From assembly GCA_963823095.1 (NCBI GenBank), contig CAWGKI010000030.1, positions 1 through 64,000 of the forward strand: DNA of 64,000 bases, written 5' to 3'. Both the position numbers and the translations under genes were made by a program. The DNA comes from CAIVVT01 sp963823095. GTDB lineage: Bacteria > Acidobacteriota > Terriglobia > Bryobacterales > Bryobacteraceae. The notes under the pieces are model-generated. The model was not told the DNA's origin, searched no databases, and worked only from the letters and a program-made list of their open reading frames with translations. Positions 18,705-27,077 of this stretch are shown here, piece by piece. Numbering within the stretch: the first letter of the stretch is position 1; the number at the start of each line of letters is the position of its first letter.

Positions 18705-19795
18705 GTCTCCTCCAAAGGCCGGACGGCCGGACCGGATCGGGCGTCGAGAACGCGATATCCGGTTTTGTCGTAGCGCGGCCCGAACATTACAGTCAGCGTG
18801 GCGGTACGGCGCAGGTCGGACAAATGCCCGTTCGGTGCGCGGACGCGGGCCGTGGCGCGGATCGTGTAGATCTTGCCCCCGCCCGGCTGATAGCGGCCGG
18901 CCGCGTCGCCCAGCAATGGCGCCAGGGAGGCCAATTGTTCGGCCTCAATGGGCCGCTGCCGGCGCAGTTGTATTACAGCGGCGATGCCCTGTGGCGGAAC
19001 GCCTTCCGCGGCCATCACGGCTGGCTGAACGGAATTGATATCGTGTCCACCCGGCCCGCCGTAGACCGTGAGGCAGTCCCGCAGGCCCGCGCGCGGCGCC
19101 CAACTTCCGTCGGGCGTTCGATCGATTCGGCCAAAAAACAGTTCTGGGGTAATACCTGGCACCGACAACAATTCCTCGATCTGTTGAAATGACGCGTGCG
19201 GCGGACGAAAAGTCGGATTCGACTGTTCGTACAGCGCTTCGAGCCCTGCCTCGGGGTTGAGCGGGCTGCGCCACTGAACAACCAGATCTCCAATCCGGCC
19301 CGCCACAGCCGGCGCGGCGCCGAGCGCCGACGCCAACCGGGCGATCAGTTCCGGCGGCGCACCGTTCACATCTATTTTCGACGATTCCGGGATGATCTCA
19401 ACCAAGGCTTCGCCGGATGGAAACGACATACGCACATAAGGCATCCCCGGCCTCCAGAAGCGCGAGCGGCCGTCGGGCAATTGTGCCGACGGTCCCCAGA
19501 GCACGTAGAGAAGCCCCCGCTCGGCGGCCGAGGAGGCAAGCAACGATGCCTGGGTCCCCTCAATCAGGTTCTGGGTCCGTTCCCGTTCGGCGCGTACGGT
19601 TTGGGCGGCCGAAAAGGCAATGGCGGCCAGGGCCGCGGAAAGCCACAAGACTGCCAACAGGGCTCCGCCGCGGCGCCTCCGAGGGGAAGCGTCGCCAATC
19701 CTTCCTATGGAGATCGTTGGTGCGGCCGGCATGCGAGGCCATGCCGCAACCATGCACGGCGACGCGGCCGGAATATCAGTTCTCGATGCGTTCAT
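18692..19795 (-). CDS. gspK: Type II secretion minor pseudopilin K
   Basis: Tip pseudopilin, the largest of the set (367 residues). The hydrophobic helix GGALLAVLWLSAALAAIAFS sits near residue 43 after a basic RRRRG prepilin-type leader. The leader is unusually long if translation starts at 19795; a start nearer the helix is possible. The body has the GspK-type helix-hairpin-helix features (IDVNGAPPELIARLASALG, FQQIEELLSVPGI). It overlaps gspJ by 20 bases and gspL by 13. Confidence 0.85.
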   Translation of the reverse strand: MNASRTDIPAASPCMVAAWPRMPAAPTISIGRIGDASPRRRRGGALLAVLWLSAALAAIAFSAAQTVRAERERTQNLIEGTQASLLASSAAERGLLYVLWGPSAQLPDGRSRFWRPGMPYVRMSFPSGEALVEIIPESSKIDVNGAPPELIARLASALGAAPAVAGRIGDLVVQWRSPLNPEAGLEALYEQSNPTFRPPHASFQQIEELLSVPGITPELFFGRIDRTPDGSWAPRAGLRDCLTVYGGPGGHDINSVQPAVMAAEGVPPQGIAAVIQLRRQRPIEAEQLASLAPLLGDAAGRYQPGGGKIYTIRATARVRAPNGHLSDLRRTATLTVMFGPRYDKTGYRVLDARSGPAVRPLEETWPW

Positions 19796-20510
19796 TGATA
19801 CTCAGGTTGGTTTGAATGCGAGCGAAAAAGGGCAGGGGCGGCAACCCCGAGGGATCCGTCTCCAATGGGACCATCTCAATTCGGACCGCGGAAGGGAGCA
19901 CGTCCGTGCGAGTCCACCTCGGACCCCACCGCTCGTATGGCTCGGCCGGAGTAAGCTCCTGATAAAGGAAACTCACCCGAGCCAGACGGTCCGCCAGCAC
20001 AAAGCTGCGGGGAGACGATTGAGGCGGCGGGAAGACGAGGATCATGGCTCCACCCAGCGGCTCGCTGCTCTGCATGCTGCACATCATGCCGGCGGTGAGA
20101 GGACTCCCGTAGGGGATCTCGTTCACCACCAGCCGCACTCCGCGTCCATCCGGCATTGGGATCGCGAACAGTTCGAGAATCTGCGGATGGCCTCGCCCGG
20201 CTTCCTCCAGCGAGTAAGCGGAAACGAATCGCATCACGCCGGGCTCCCCGTCGAAGAAGGCCGCCGCGGCGCCAAAATCTTGCGCTGCGCCGGTCCTGCA
20301 CGGAGCGGCCACTGGCATCAAGCCCGCGAACTGCTGTTCGAGGATCCTTTGCGCACTGCTCGCTTTTCGGACGGTTTGCACATGGCGATTGATGCTCTGC
20401 ACCGAGCCGATCCCCGCCCGCAGGGCATAGAGCATTCCCGTGCTCAGCAGCGCCACCAGCGACACCGCGATCAGCACCTCCATCAGAGTCATGCCGCGAG
20501 GATGCTTCAT
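19776..20510 (-). CDS. gspJ: Type II secretion minor pseudopilin J
   Basis: I chose the ATG at 20510 (MKHPRGMTLMEVLIAVSLVA) because the prepilin signal starts there and the codon overlaps the gspI stop as ATGA; the longer open frame is a gspI shadow. The cleavage site G-MTLMEV has the conserved glutamate at +5. The pilin helix is followed by a beta-rich domain of about 215 residues. With GspI and GspK it forms the tip of the pseudopilus. Confidence 0.87.
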   Translation of the reverse strand: MKHPRGMTLMEVLIAVSLVALLSTGMLYALRAGIGSVQSINRHVQTVRKASSAQRILEQQFAGLMPVAAPCRTGAAQDFGAAAAFFDGEPGVMRFVSAYSLEEAGRGHPQILELFAIPMPDGRGVRLVVNEIPYGSPLTAGMMCSMQSSEPLGGAMILVFPPPQSSPRSFVLADRLARVSFLYQELTPAEPYERWGPRWTRTDVLPSAVRIEMVPLETDPSGLPPLPFFARIQTNLSINERIEN

Positions 20511-20971
20511 GGCGTTCCCCCCAGGCTGGTTTCGTTCGGATGAGCCTGCATCCACTCCGCGTCTTGGGGTGTGAGAACCGTGCGGCGAAAAGCTTCGAGG
20601 CGCATCGTCTTGCGGCCGGTGAGCGTTTTCCACCAGATCTCCAACTGAATGCGCTCCAATGCCTCGGCGCCGGGGCCGGGCGGCATGACTGCCGTCTCGT
20701 AGGGGGTCACCATGGCGGTCCACCCAGCTTCGACGCCGCCCGTATAAGCCACCGGGAAGACGCCGCCGAATCCCTGGCCGCGCGGGCTCAGACGCTCCGC
20801 GAGCAACTCGTCCATCTTGCGCCGCGCCAGGTTGCCCACCTTGTCGAGTTCCATCTGCCGGTCCGCGTTCCGCAGCGAAGTGCGCAGCGCGGAGACGGCC
20901 GTGGTGACCGCGATCGCCATGATTGCGGTTGCTACCAGGACCTCGAGCAAAGTGAATCCGCGATGCCTCAT
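20507..20971 (-). CDS. gspI: Type II secretion minor pseudopilin I
   Basis: A prepilin with leader MRHRG and the mature start FTLLEVLVATAIMAIAVTTA, glutamate at +5. The ATG at 20971 overlaps the gspH stop (ATGA). The 154-residue length fits GspI. The long helix continues in LRTSLRNADRQMELDKVGNL, and a small beta domain contains IQLEIWWKTLTGRKTMRLEA. Confidence 0.88.
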   Translation of the reverse strand: MRHRGFTLLEVLVATAIMAIAVTTAVSALRTSLRNADRQMELDKVGNLARRKMDELLAERLSPRGQGFGGVFPVAYTGGVEAGWTAMVTPYETAVMPPGPGAEALERIQLEIWWKTLTGRKTMRLEAFRRTVLTPQDAEWMQAHPNETSLGGTP

Positions 20972-21471
20972 TTTCCCGCGGGCTCCGTTTGCGGACGCGC
21001 GAACTCGTCGATAATGGGCGTACTTGTGGCCGGATCGATGCGAACCGCGCGCTTGCCTCCGCCCTGGCTCGTAAGTTCGATAGTCCAGCGCGGGAACGGC
21101 GCTCCCGGCATCAACAGAACGCTCCGCTCGATCTGCGCGTCCCCGGAGGCCGCCGGATAGATCTCGCCGATATCGATTCCGTCGGGCAGTTTGAGCGTCT
21201 TCAACGGCGTGTTCGGGCCACCCATCTCGACCGTCCGCTGCGCTTTCAGAAACCGCAGTTCCACCGGAGATTCCAATTTCTCTACGCGATTCATCGCAAG
21301 CGAGATGAACGACGCCAGGTCGTCGGCGGCCATTCGCAGGCGGACGCTTTCCAACCCGCGCGCGACGCTGGGATAAGAGACCCCCACGATGAGCGAAATA
21401 ATAGCGATCACTACGAGCATCTCGATCAGGGTGATGCCGCGCCGGGCCGGGATGTGGGAGATTCGCAACAT
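20968..21471 (-). CDS. gspH: Type II secretion minor pseudopilin H
   Basis: A 167-residue prepilin. The signal is RRG-ITLIEMLVVIAIISLIVGV, with glutamate at +5 after the glycine. The beta domain includes LRMAADDLASFISLAMNRVE and a C-terminal TIELTSQGGGKRAVRID. It follows the palindrome at 21481-21580, which separates it from gspG. Confidence 0.85.
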   Translation of the reverse strand: MLRISHIPARRGITLIEMLVVIAIISLIVGVSYPSVARGLESVRLRMAADDLASFISLAMNRVEKLESPVELRFLKAQRTVEMGGPNTPLKTLKLPDGIDIGEIYPAASGDAQIERSVLLMPGAPFPRWTIELTSQGGGKRAVRIDPATSTPIIDEFARPQTEPAGK

Positions 21472-21480
21472 GAAGTTCTT

Positions 21481-21580
21481 GTGGGGCGGACGCCCACGTC
21501 CGCGCCGGACCCCCAGGTCCGGCGCTTGTCAGAACTTGGCCGACCTGGGGGTCGGCCGCGGACCAGGGGGTCCGCCCCAC
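21481..21580. repeat. Long inverted repeat between gspG and gspH
   Basis: Arms of about 39 bases (21481-21519 and 21542-21580) are imperfect reverse complements, and the outer ends read GTGGGGCGGAC. Each arm also holds smaller palindromes. It belongs to the same family as 2800-2905 and 35073-35177. Lying inside the operon, it could stabilise the gspE-F-G message or reduce readthrough to the later genes. Confidence 0.8.
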
Positions 21581-21599
21581 CTTAAGTTAGCTCTTCAAG

Positions 21600-22043
21600 T
21601 CAGTTCTTCCAGCTTTGGATGTCCGCGTTGATCCCCTCGCCGCCCGGCTGCCCATCCGCGCCGTAGCTCTCGATGTCGGGCTCATCGCCGTGCTCGCCCG
21701 GATACTTGTAGACAAACGGGTGGCCCCACTGATCCAGCGGGACGTCCTTCGGCAGGTACGGACCGTTCCAATTGTTCACGCCTTCTGGCTTGACCCGCAG
21801 CGCGTTCAATCCCTGTTCGGTCGTCGGGAACAAGCCCGTGTCCAGCTTGTACTGGCCGAGCGCGTCCATGAAGTTGCTGATTTGAAGCTTCGCGGCGGTA
21901 ACGCGCGCCTGGTCGGTCTTCTTGAACATCGTGGTGCCCACCACCGCCGCAAACAAGGCGATGATCGTCACCACCACGAGCATTTCGATAAGCGTTATGC
22001 CGGCGCGGCGCCGGTCGCGGAGTCTTGGCTGAATGGCGGTCAT
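21600..22043 (-). CDS. gspG: Type II secretion major pseudopilin G
   Basis: Main subunit of the pseudopilus, 147 residues. The prepilin signal is RRRAG-ITLIEMLVVVTIIALFA. Family marks are the helix-to-strand part ALGQYKLDTGLFPTTEQGLN, the PYLPKDVPLDQWGHPFVYKYPG loop and the calcium-site-like tail (PDIESYGADGQPGGEGINAD). The +1 residue is I rather than the usual F. Confidence 0.95.
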   Translation of the reverse strand: MTAIQPRLRDRRRAGITLIEMLVVVTIIALFAAVVGTTMFKKTDQARVTAAKLQISNFMDALGQYKLDTGLFPTTEQGLNALRVKPEGVNNWNGPYLPKDVPLDQWGHPFVYKYPGEHGDEPDIESYGADGQPGGEGINADIQSWKN

Positions 22044-22073
22044 GTCCTTAGGTTCCCACTTTGCTCGAATTCT

Positions 22074-23285
22074 TCACATTCCCACGTCGTTCAGGCTGGT
22101 GATGGCCATCATCAGGCTCAGAATCAGCGACCCGATGACAACGCCCATGAACAGGATGATCAATGGTTCGAAAAGCGACGTAAATCGCTTGATGGCGGAT
22201 TTCGTGTCGGCGTCGTAGATCTCGGCGGCGCGATTAAACATGGCGTCCAGGCGTCCCGTTTCTTCGCCCACCGCCAGCAAATGCGAAAGCAGCGGCGGAA
22301 ACTGCCCGCTGCGCGCCAGTGGAACCGAGACCCCCTCGCCGCGTTTGATGCCTTGCGAGACGGCTTCGAGCGCATTGCCCATTCGCCGGTTGGTCAGGAT
22401 CGCTCGCGAGATGGTGAGACTCTGCACCAGCGGCACGCCATTCCCGACAAGCGTTCCCATCGAGCGCGCGAACTGAGCCGACTGTGACTTGCGCAGCGCG
22501 TCGCCAAGCACGGGCAGTTTCAATTTGAATCCGTCCCACCACATGCGGCCCGCGACCGTAGCGATATACGACCGCAATCCGAATGCCGCCGCCGCCAGCG
22601 CCAACAGGACCCAGCCGCCATAAGTTTTCACGATGTCGCTGGTCTGAATCAGAATCAGCGTCGGCGTCGGAATCTTCATCCGCGATTCGGCGAAAACGGC
22701 CGCGAAGCGTGGAACGACGAAATACAGCAGCAGGAAAATGGACGCCGAACCCACCGTCGCCAACAGCGCCGGATAGACCATCGCACTGGTGACGTAGCCG
22801 CGCAGTTCGTCACGGGTTCTTTCATACTCGGAGAGCCGTTCGAAAATTGCCGCCAGCGATCCCGAGGCTTCGCCGGCGCGCACCATGTTCACGTAGATCT
22901 CCGAGAAGTAGTCCGGCCGCGTGCCCAATGCGTCGGCGAACGAGCGGCCGCCCTTGATGGCCCGCAGCACATCGTTCGTTACCGTGCGAAACTCTTCGCT
23001 CTCGCCCAATTCGGAAGTGATGGACAAGGCGCGGTCGAGCGGGACCCCAGCGCTCAACAGAGTGGCGATTTCCTGCGTGAAGAAGAGGATCGCCCGCCGT
23101 TTGCCGAACTGAAAATTGGGCAGCTTCAGTTCGCTCCGCGACTGCGGCCGCACGCCAACGTAGACCGGCAACAAGCCCTGCCGCTTTAACTCGGATGCTG
23201 CCAGCTTCTCGCTCTCGGCCGTCAGCTTTCCTATGCGGCTCTTGCCGTCGGCGGTCACGGCGCGGAAATGGAACGTGGAAGCCAT
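22074..23285 (-). CDS. gspF: Type II secretion inner-membrane platform protein F
   Basis: A 403-residue polytopic protein with two copies of the T2SSF domain. The first contains LLSAGVPLDRALSI and the second GTLVGNGVPLVQSL. Membrane helices lie near residue 170, near 215 (YGGWVLLALAAAAFGL) and at the C-terminus (LIILFMGVVIGSLILSLMMA). It sits between GspE and GspG with gaps of 5 and 30 bases. Confidence 0.95.
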   Translation of the reverse strand: MASTFHFRAVTADGKSRIGKLTAESEKLAASELKRQGLLPVYVGVRPQSRSELKLPNFQFGKRRAILFFTQEIATLLSAGVPLDRALSITSELGESEEFRTVTNDVLRAIKGGRSFADALGTRPDYFSEIYVNMVRAGEASGSLAAIFERLSEYERTRDELRGYVTSAMVYPALLATVGSASIFLLLYFVVPRFAAVFAESRMKIPTPTLILIQTSDIVKTYGGWVLLALAAAAFGLRSYIATVAGRMWWDGFKLKLPVLGDALRKSQSAQFARSMGTLVGNGVPLVQSLTISRAILTNRRMGNALEAVSQGIKRGEGVSVPLARSGQFPPLLSHLLAVGEETGRLDAMFNRAAEIYDADTKSAIKRFTSLFEPLIILFMGVVIGSLILSLMMAITSLNDVGM

Positions 23286-23290
23286 GGGCC

Positions 23291-24931
23291 TTAGAATTCC
23301 TGGGTCACGCGGATCACTTCATCCGCCGTCGTCACGCCCGATGCCACCTTCAACCAGCCGTCTTCGCGCAGCGCCCGCATGCCGTTCTTGCGCGCCGCCT
23401 GCGTGAGATCGCCCGCGTCTGCATTGGCCATGATGCGCTTGCGGATGTCTTCGTTCAGCTCCATCATCTCGAAGATGCCGACGCGTCCTTTGTAGCCGGT
23501 GCCGAAACATTTCTCGCACCCGACTCCGCGAAACGATGGAACCATGTCTCCCATGGGAGACATGCGTTCGCCCGCCTCCACCTTGCATTCTGTGCAGATC
23601 ACGCGCACCAGCCGCTGCGCCAGCACGGCGACCACCGACGAGCTGATGAGGTAGTTCTCCACGCCCATGTCCGTCAGACGGGTGATCGCGCTGGGTGCGT
23701 CGTTGGTATGCAGCGTTGAGTAAACGAAGTGACCGGTCAGGGCGGCGCGGATAGCGACGTCGGCGGTCTCGCGGTCGCGGATTTCGCCCACCATGATGAC
23801 GTCTGGATCCTGGCGTACGATGTGGCGCAGCCCGGCCGCGAAAGTCAGGCCGATCTGTGGATTGACGTGGATCTGATTGATCCCGTCCATCTGGTATTCC
23901 ACCGGGTCTTCGATGGTGATGATCTTCTTGTCGGGCTGGTTGATGAGCTTCAGCGCGGAGTACAAGGTCGTGCTCTTGCCGCTGCCTGTCGGTCCGGTGA
24001 CCAGAAAGATGCCATGCGGCAAAGCGGTGAAATGCTCCATCCGCTCGAGCATCAGCGGGTCGAAGCCGAGGTTGTGCAGATCGTAGAAATCGCTCGCCGA
24101 ACGGTCGAGCAACCTCATCACCACGCTCTCGCCGTACAGCGTCGGCAATGTGGAAACGCGCAGGTCCACCTCACGTCCCAGAGCCTTCACCTTGATGCGG
24201 CCGTCCTGCGGCAGACGGCGCTCGGCGATGTTCAGGCGCGCCATCAACTTCAAGCGCGAGATAATCGCAGCCTTCAGTTCTCGCGGCGGCGCTTCCTGCT
24301 CATGCAGGACTCCATCAACGCGATAGCGGATCCGGAATTCCTTTTCGAAGGGCTCGATGTGGATGTCGCTCGCGCGCTTCTCCACGGCTTGAGCGATCAT
24401 GGCGTTCACCAGCCGGATGACGGGCGCTTCGCTCGCCATATCGCGAAGCTGTTCCAGATCGGCCGCGGACTCCTCGCCATCGCGCCCGAGTTCGGCGGTC
24501 TCCTTCTCTTCCTCGCCGTAGTAGCGCTCGATCGCGTCCAGGATCTCGGCTTCGGTCGCAATTTCAGGCTGGATGGTGAGCCCCGTGGCCAGGCGCGCGA
24601 CGGACAGGGTTTCGAAGTCCAACGGGTCCGCCATGGCCAGGCGCAGCGTCGTCCCATCGATGGCCATTGGCAGGACTTTCGCCTGGCGCAGGAAGCGGCT
24701 GGAGAGTTGCTCGGTTTCGGGCGTAATGGCAGGCGGGCCGTCGATCTGAGCGATCGGAATTCCGAGCTGTTCGGAGAGCGCCAGCAGCAGGTCTTTTTGC
24801 GCGATGAAACCCAGGTCCATCAAAATGCGGCCGATCTTATCGCCGCGCTCGCTCTGGATCTCCAGCGCACGGTCCAGGTCTTCGCGCACAAGAATGCCGC
24901 GATCCATCAAAATCTCGCCCAATCGCTTCAT
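23291..24931 (-). CDS. gspE: Type II secretion traffic ATPase E
   Basis: Cytoplasmic hexameric ATPase that drives pseudopilus assembly, 546 residues. An N-terminal T2SSE_N domain (GEILMDRGILVREDLDRAL) precedes the catalytic part: Walker A GPTGSGKS at 313-320, Asp and His boxes (IITIEDPVEYQ, TLHTNDAPSAITRL), and Walker B with RQDPDVIMVGEIRDRETAD. A tetracysteine metal site (CTEC and CEKC, 26 residues apart) follows. That site favours GspE/PilB over the retraction ATPase PilT. First gene of the secretion block. Confidence 0.95.
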   Translation of the reverse strand: MKRLGEILMDRGILVREDLDRALEIQSERGDKIGRILMDLGFIAQKDLLLALSEQLGIPIAQIDGPPAITPETEQLSSRFLRQAKVLPMAIDGTTLRLAMADPLDFETLSVARLATGLTIQPEIATEAEILDAIERYYGEEEKETAELGRDGEESAADLEQLRDMASEAPVIRLVNAMIAQAVEKRASDIHIEPFEKEFRIRYRVDGVLHEQEAPPRELKAAIISRLKLMARLNIAERRLPQDGRIKVKALGREVDLRVSTLPTLYGESVVMRLLDRSASDFYDLHNLGFDPLMLERMEHFTALPHGIFLVTGPTGSGKSTTLYSALKLINQPDKKIITIEDPVEYQMDGINQIHVNPQIGLTFAAGLRHIVRQDPDVIMVGEIRDRETADVAIRAALTGHFVYSTLHTNDAPSAITRLTDMGVENYLISSSVVAVLAQRLVRVICTECKVEAGERMSPMGDMVPSFRGVGCEKCFGTGYKGRVGIFEMMELNEDIRKRIMANADAGDLTQAARKNGMRALREDGWLKVASGVTTADEVIRVTQEF

Positions 24932-25000
24932 GCGGGTCTCTTCAACCAGCCTTATCTCAGTGGAATTCGCAGCCGTCGCCCACGCCGCCCGTCAGCGGCT

Positions 25001-25567
25001 CTAATCTACCCTCACCTTCAGGATGCCTGAAACTCCCTCGGCAGGCACCTTTCCGGCGGCAACGTCCAGTAAATCCTTCTTCTTCCCTTGGACCGTCATG
25101 GACTTAGGCAGCCCGGTGCGGTCTTCCATACTCATGTAGTAGAAGTTGAAGCGCAGCAAGATGCTCTCCTCGGGGGCCAGGTGGGGCATGCTTTTCGACG
25201 CGTCCAGGAGCATCTGGATCATCAACTGGCGGACCGCCGGCAAGCGCTTCTCCTTGCTGTCGTGAATGCGCTTCATCTCGCCGGGAGCTATATGGCCGCC
25301 AAAGCCCCACAGCGGCGAAAGCGAGATGAGGTTCACGTCGGTAATCAGAACGGCGCCAAAGCCTTCGGCGTAGACGCCATGCGTCGGCAACAAGTGGTCG
25401 ATCGGCGCATCGATACTGTAACCGCGGATCGCCGCGTCGCAGGCCTTCTGCACGGCCTCAATCTCGGCGGCAGGCGGGCGGCCCGTCGGAGACGCCGGTT
25501 GAGCGGCAAACGCGGCCGTCAGGCACACGGCCGAGCAAACTGAGAGACGCCTCGCCAGTTGCCTCAT
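25001..25567 (-). CDS. Small secreted protein in the T2SS/sigma operon
   Basis: A 188-residue protein with a signal peptide (RLSVCSAVCLTAAFAAQPA). The ATG overlaps the anti-sigma stop as TAATG, so the two are coupled. The mature part is mixed alpha-beta with a conserved-looking GVYAEGFGAVLITDVNLISL and LRFNFYYMSMEDRTGLPKSM. The family is not recognised. Its place between an anti-sigma factor and gspE suggests a periplasmic signal or a secretion accessory; this is inference from position only. Confidence 0.6.
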   Translation of the reverse strand: MRQLARRLSVCSAVCLTAAFAAQPASPTGRPPAAEIEAVQKACDAAIRGYSIDAPIDHLLPTHGVYAEGFGAVLITDVNLISLSPLWGFGGHIAPGEMKRIHDSKEKRLPAVRQLMIQMLLDASKSMPHLAPEESILLRFNFYYMSMEDRTGLPKSMTVQGKKKDLLDVAAGKVPAEGVSGILKVRVD

Positions 25568-26190
25568 TATTCGCCTCCCTGGGGGCGCGCCGAGGAGAGC
25601 GTGGCGTAGGTGAGCCGCCGCTCCAGCCGTTCGAAAGCGTAGCGGACCGCCTTCTGGTCGGCATCGCGCCTCTGTTCGAACTCAGCCGCTCGAAGCTGCT
25701 CGTCCTGCGACAACTGCCGCTTCATGCTGGCCAGCGCGGGGTTGAGTTCTGTCCGCAGCCTCTGATCCATCGCATCCTTGAGAGCCGCGTCCATCGCCTG
25801 GGGCAGCATGCGGTTGACCTCTTTCAACGCCTCTGCTTGGATCAGAGCCTGCATCTGCGCCGGAGCCGGTGAAGCGGGGATCCTCGCCAACAAAGCGTGA
25901 GACACGATCGCCAGGGCTAGCACAAAGGCCGACGCGAAGCCCAACTGCGGGGTGGAAGTCCACATTCGCCGCCACCATGGGGCTTCGGCAACCGGCTCGG
26001 GAACGAACACGATGCGCCGCGGAGGTTCCGCCTGGGGCAGGTTCCGCAACGATGCAACCGTGGTCTGCCAGCGCGCCATCTCAACGCGGCAGCGCTCGCA
26101 AGCACCGGCGTGCCGGTCACACTCCGCGGTTTCGGCGGCGCTCAGCTCTCCAAGCGCGAAACCCTTCCAATCGAACCGTGCGCATTCCAT
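25567..26190 (-). CDS. Zinc-finger anti-sigma factor, membrane-anchored
   Basis: The start at 26190 (MECARFDWKGFALGEL) has GGAG seven bases upstream; an ATG at 26205 that overlaps the sigma stop (ATGA) is the alternative. The H-x3-C-x2-C zinc motif of anti-sigma factors is seen in CDRHAGACERC. One membrane helix (LGFASAFVLALAIVSHALLA) follows, then a periplasmic helical region rich in K, E and Q. It should hold the preceding sigma factor inactive until an envelope signal arrives. Confidence 0.85.
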   Translation of the reverse strand: MECARFDWKGFALGELSAAETAECDRHAGACERCRVEMARWQTTVASLRNLPQAEPPRRIVFVPEPVAEAPWWRRMWTSTPQLGFASAFVLALAIVSHALLARIPASPAPAQMQALIQAEALKEVNRMLPQAMDAALKDAMDQRLRTELNPALASMKRQLSQDEQLRAAEFEQRRDADQKAVRYAFERLERRLTYATLSSARPQGGE

Positions 26191-26201
26191 TGCCGTCTCC
26201 T

Positions 26202-26894
26202 TCATTCCCGCGCATCCCGCGTTTCGCTCGCAGGGGCGAGCACGCCCCGCATGACCTCGAGTGCCGAGTAAACGCGCGACTTGATGGTCGAAGCCGGCGT
26301 ATCCAGAATCGAGGCGATTTCTTCGAACTTGAACCCTTCGCACACCTTCAGCACGACGGACTCCCGTTGCTCCGCGGTCAAGACGTTCAAAGCCTGCCGG
26401 ACCGCGAGCGAGATCTCCACACCCGCCATTCCAAACGCCCCGGGCTTCCCGGTGGATTGCTCCGGCGGATCGCTCTCCGGCCTCCGCCGCCTCAGAAAGC
26501 TGATCGCTTCGTTGTGCGCGATCCGGTACAGCCACGGGCCAAAGCGTTCGGGCGCATCCAGACGTTTGAGGTTCTGAAACGCCTTCAGGAACGTCTCCTG
26601 GCTCAGATCGAATGCCTCGGCGTCATCCGGCGAGAGCCGCAGGAGGTAGTTGTAAATCCTCTTCTCCCAACGCGATACAAGCACGTTGAAGGCCTCGACG
26701 TCGCCCTTCTGCGCGCGCGGCACCAGGTCCCGTTCGTCTGCCTCGCGGAGGATCAACCAGCTCTTCTCCTCGGCCTCCGGCCGGATCTGTCTGATTCTAG
26801 GACGTCCATCATGGTTGGAAAGTCGGATCGCCCAAAAGAAATGCGTGCCGGCGTTCGTCGGATAGCCGGCACTTCCGTTTTCCCAGTCTGTCAT
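26202..26894 (-). CDS. ECF-type RNA polymerase sigma factor
   Basis: Region 2 is clear (AFNVLVSRWEKRIYNYLLR; DLSQETFLKAFQNLKRL; GPWLYRIAHNEAISFLRRRR), as is region 4 with its helix-turn-helix (LTAEQRESVVLKVCEGFKFE, then SILDTPASTIKSRVYSALE). The first 45 residues are not sigma-like, so translation may start further in; the true start is uncertain. It is first of a block with its anti-sigma factor, a secreted protein and the type II system, and so probably governs them. Confidence 0.9.
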   Translation of the reverse strand: MTDWENGSAGYPTNAGTHFFWAIRLSNHDGRPRIRQIRPEAEEKSWLILREADERDLVPRAQKGDVEAFNVLVSRWEKRIYNYLLRLSPDDAEAFDLSQETFLKAFQNLKRLDAPERFGPWLYRIAHNEAISFLRRRRPESDPPEQSTGKPGAFGMAGVEISLAVRQALNVLTAEQRESVVLKVCEGFKFEEIASILDTPASTIKSRVYSALEVMRGVLAPASETRDARE

Positions 26895-27077
26895 GGAATC
26901 AATCGTCTGGCGGATTTCGGTCTCGCTTCCGGCAACTCGTTGGAAACCATATAGCCGGACGTTTCGCTGTGGCGCCCGGCGCGAGTCCGATACGATAAAA
27001 GATGGACGCCCCGGGAGCTTGCGGATTCGCCTTGAAGCTCTATTTCAGCACGCTGGCGGGGCGCGTTAGGAGTAGTC

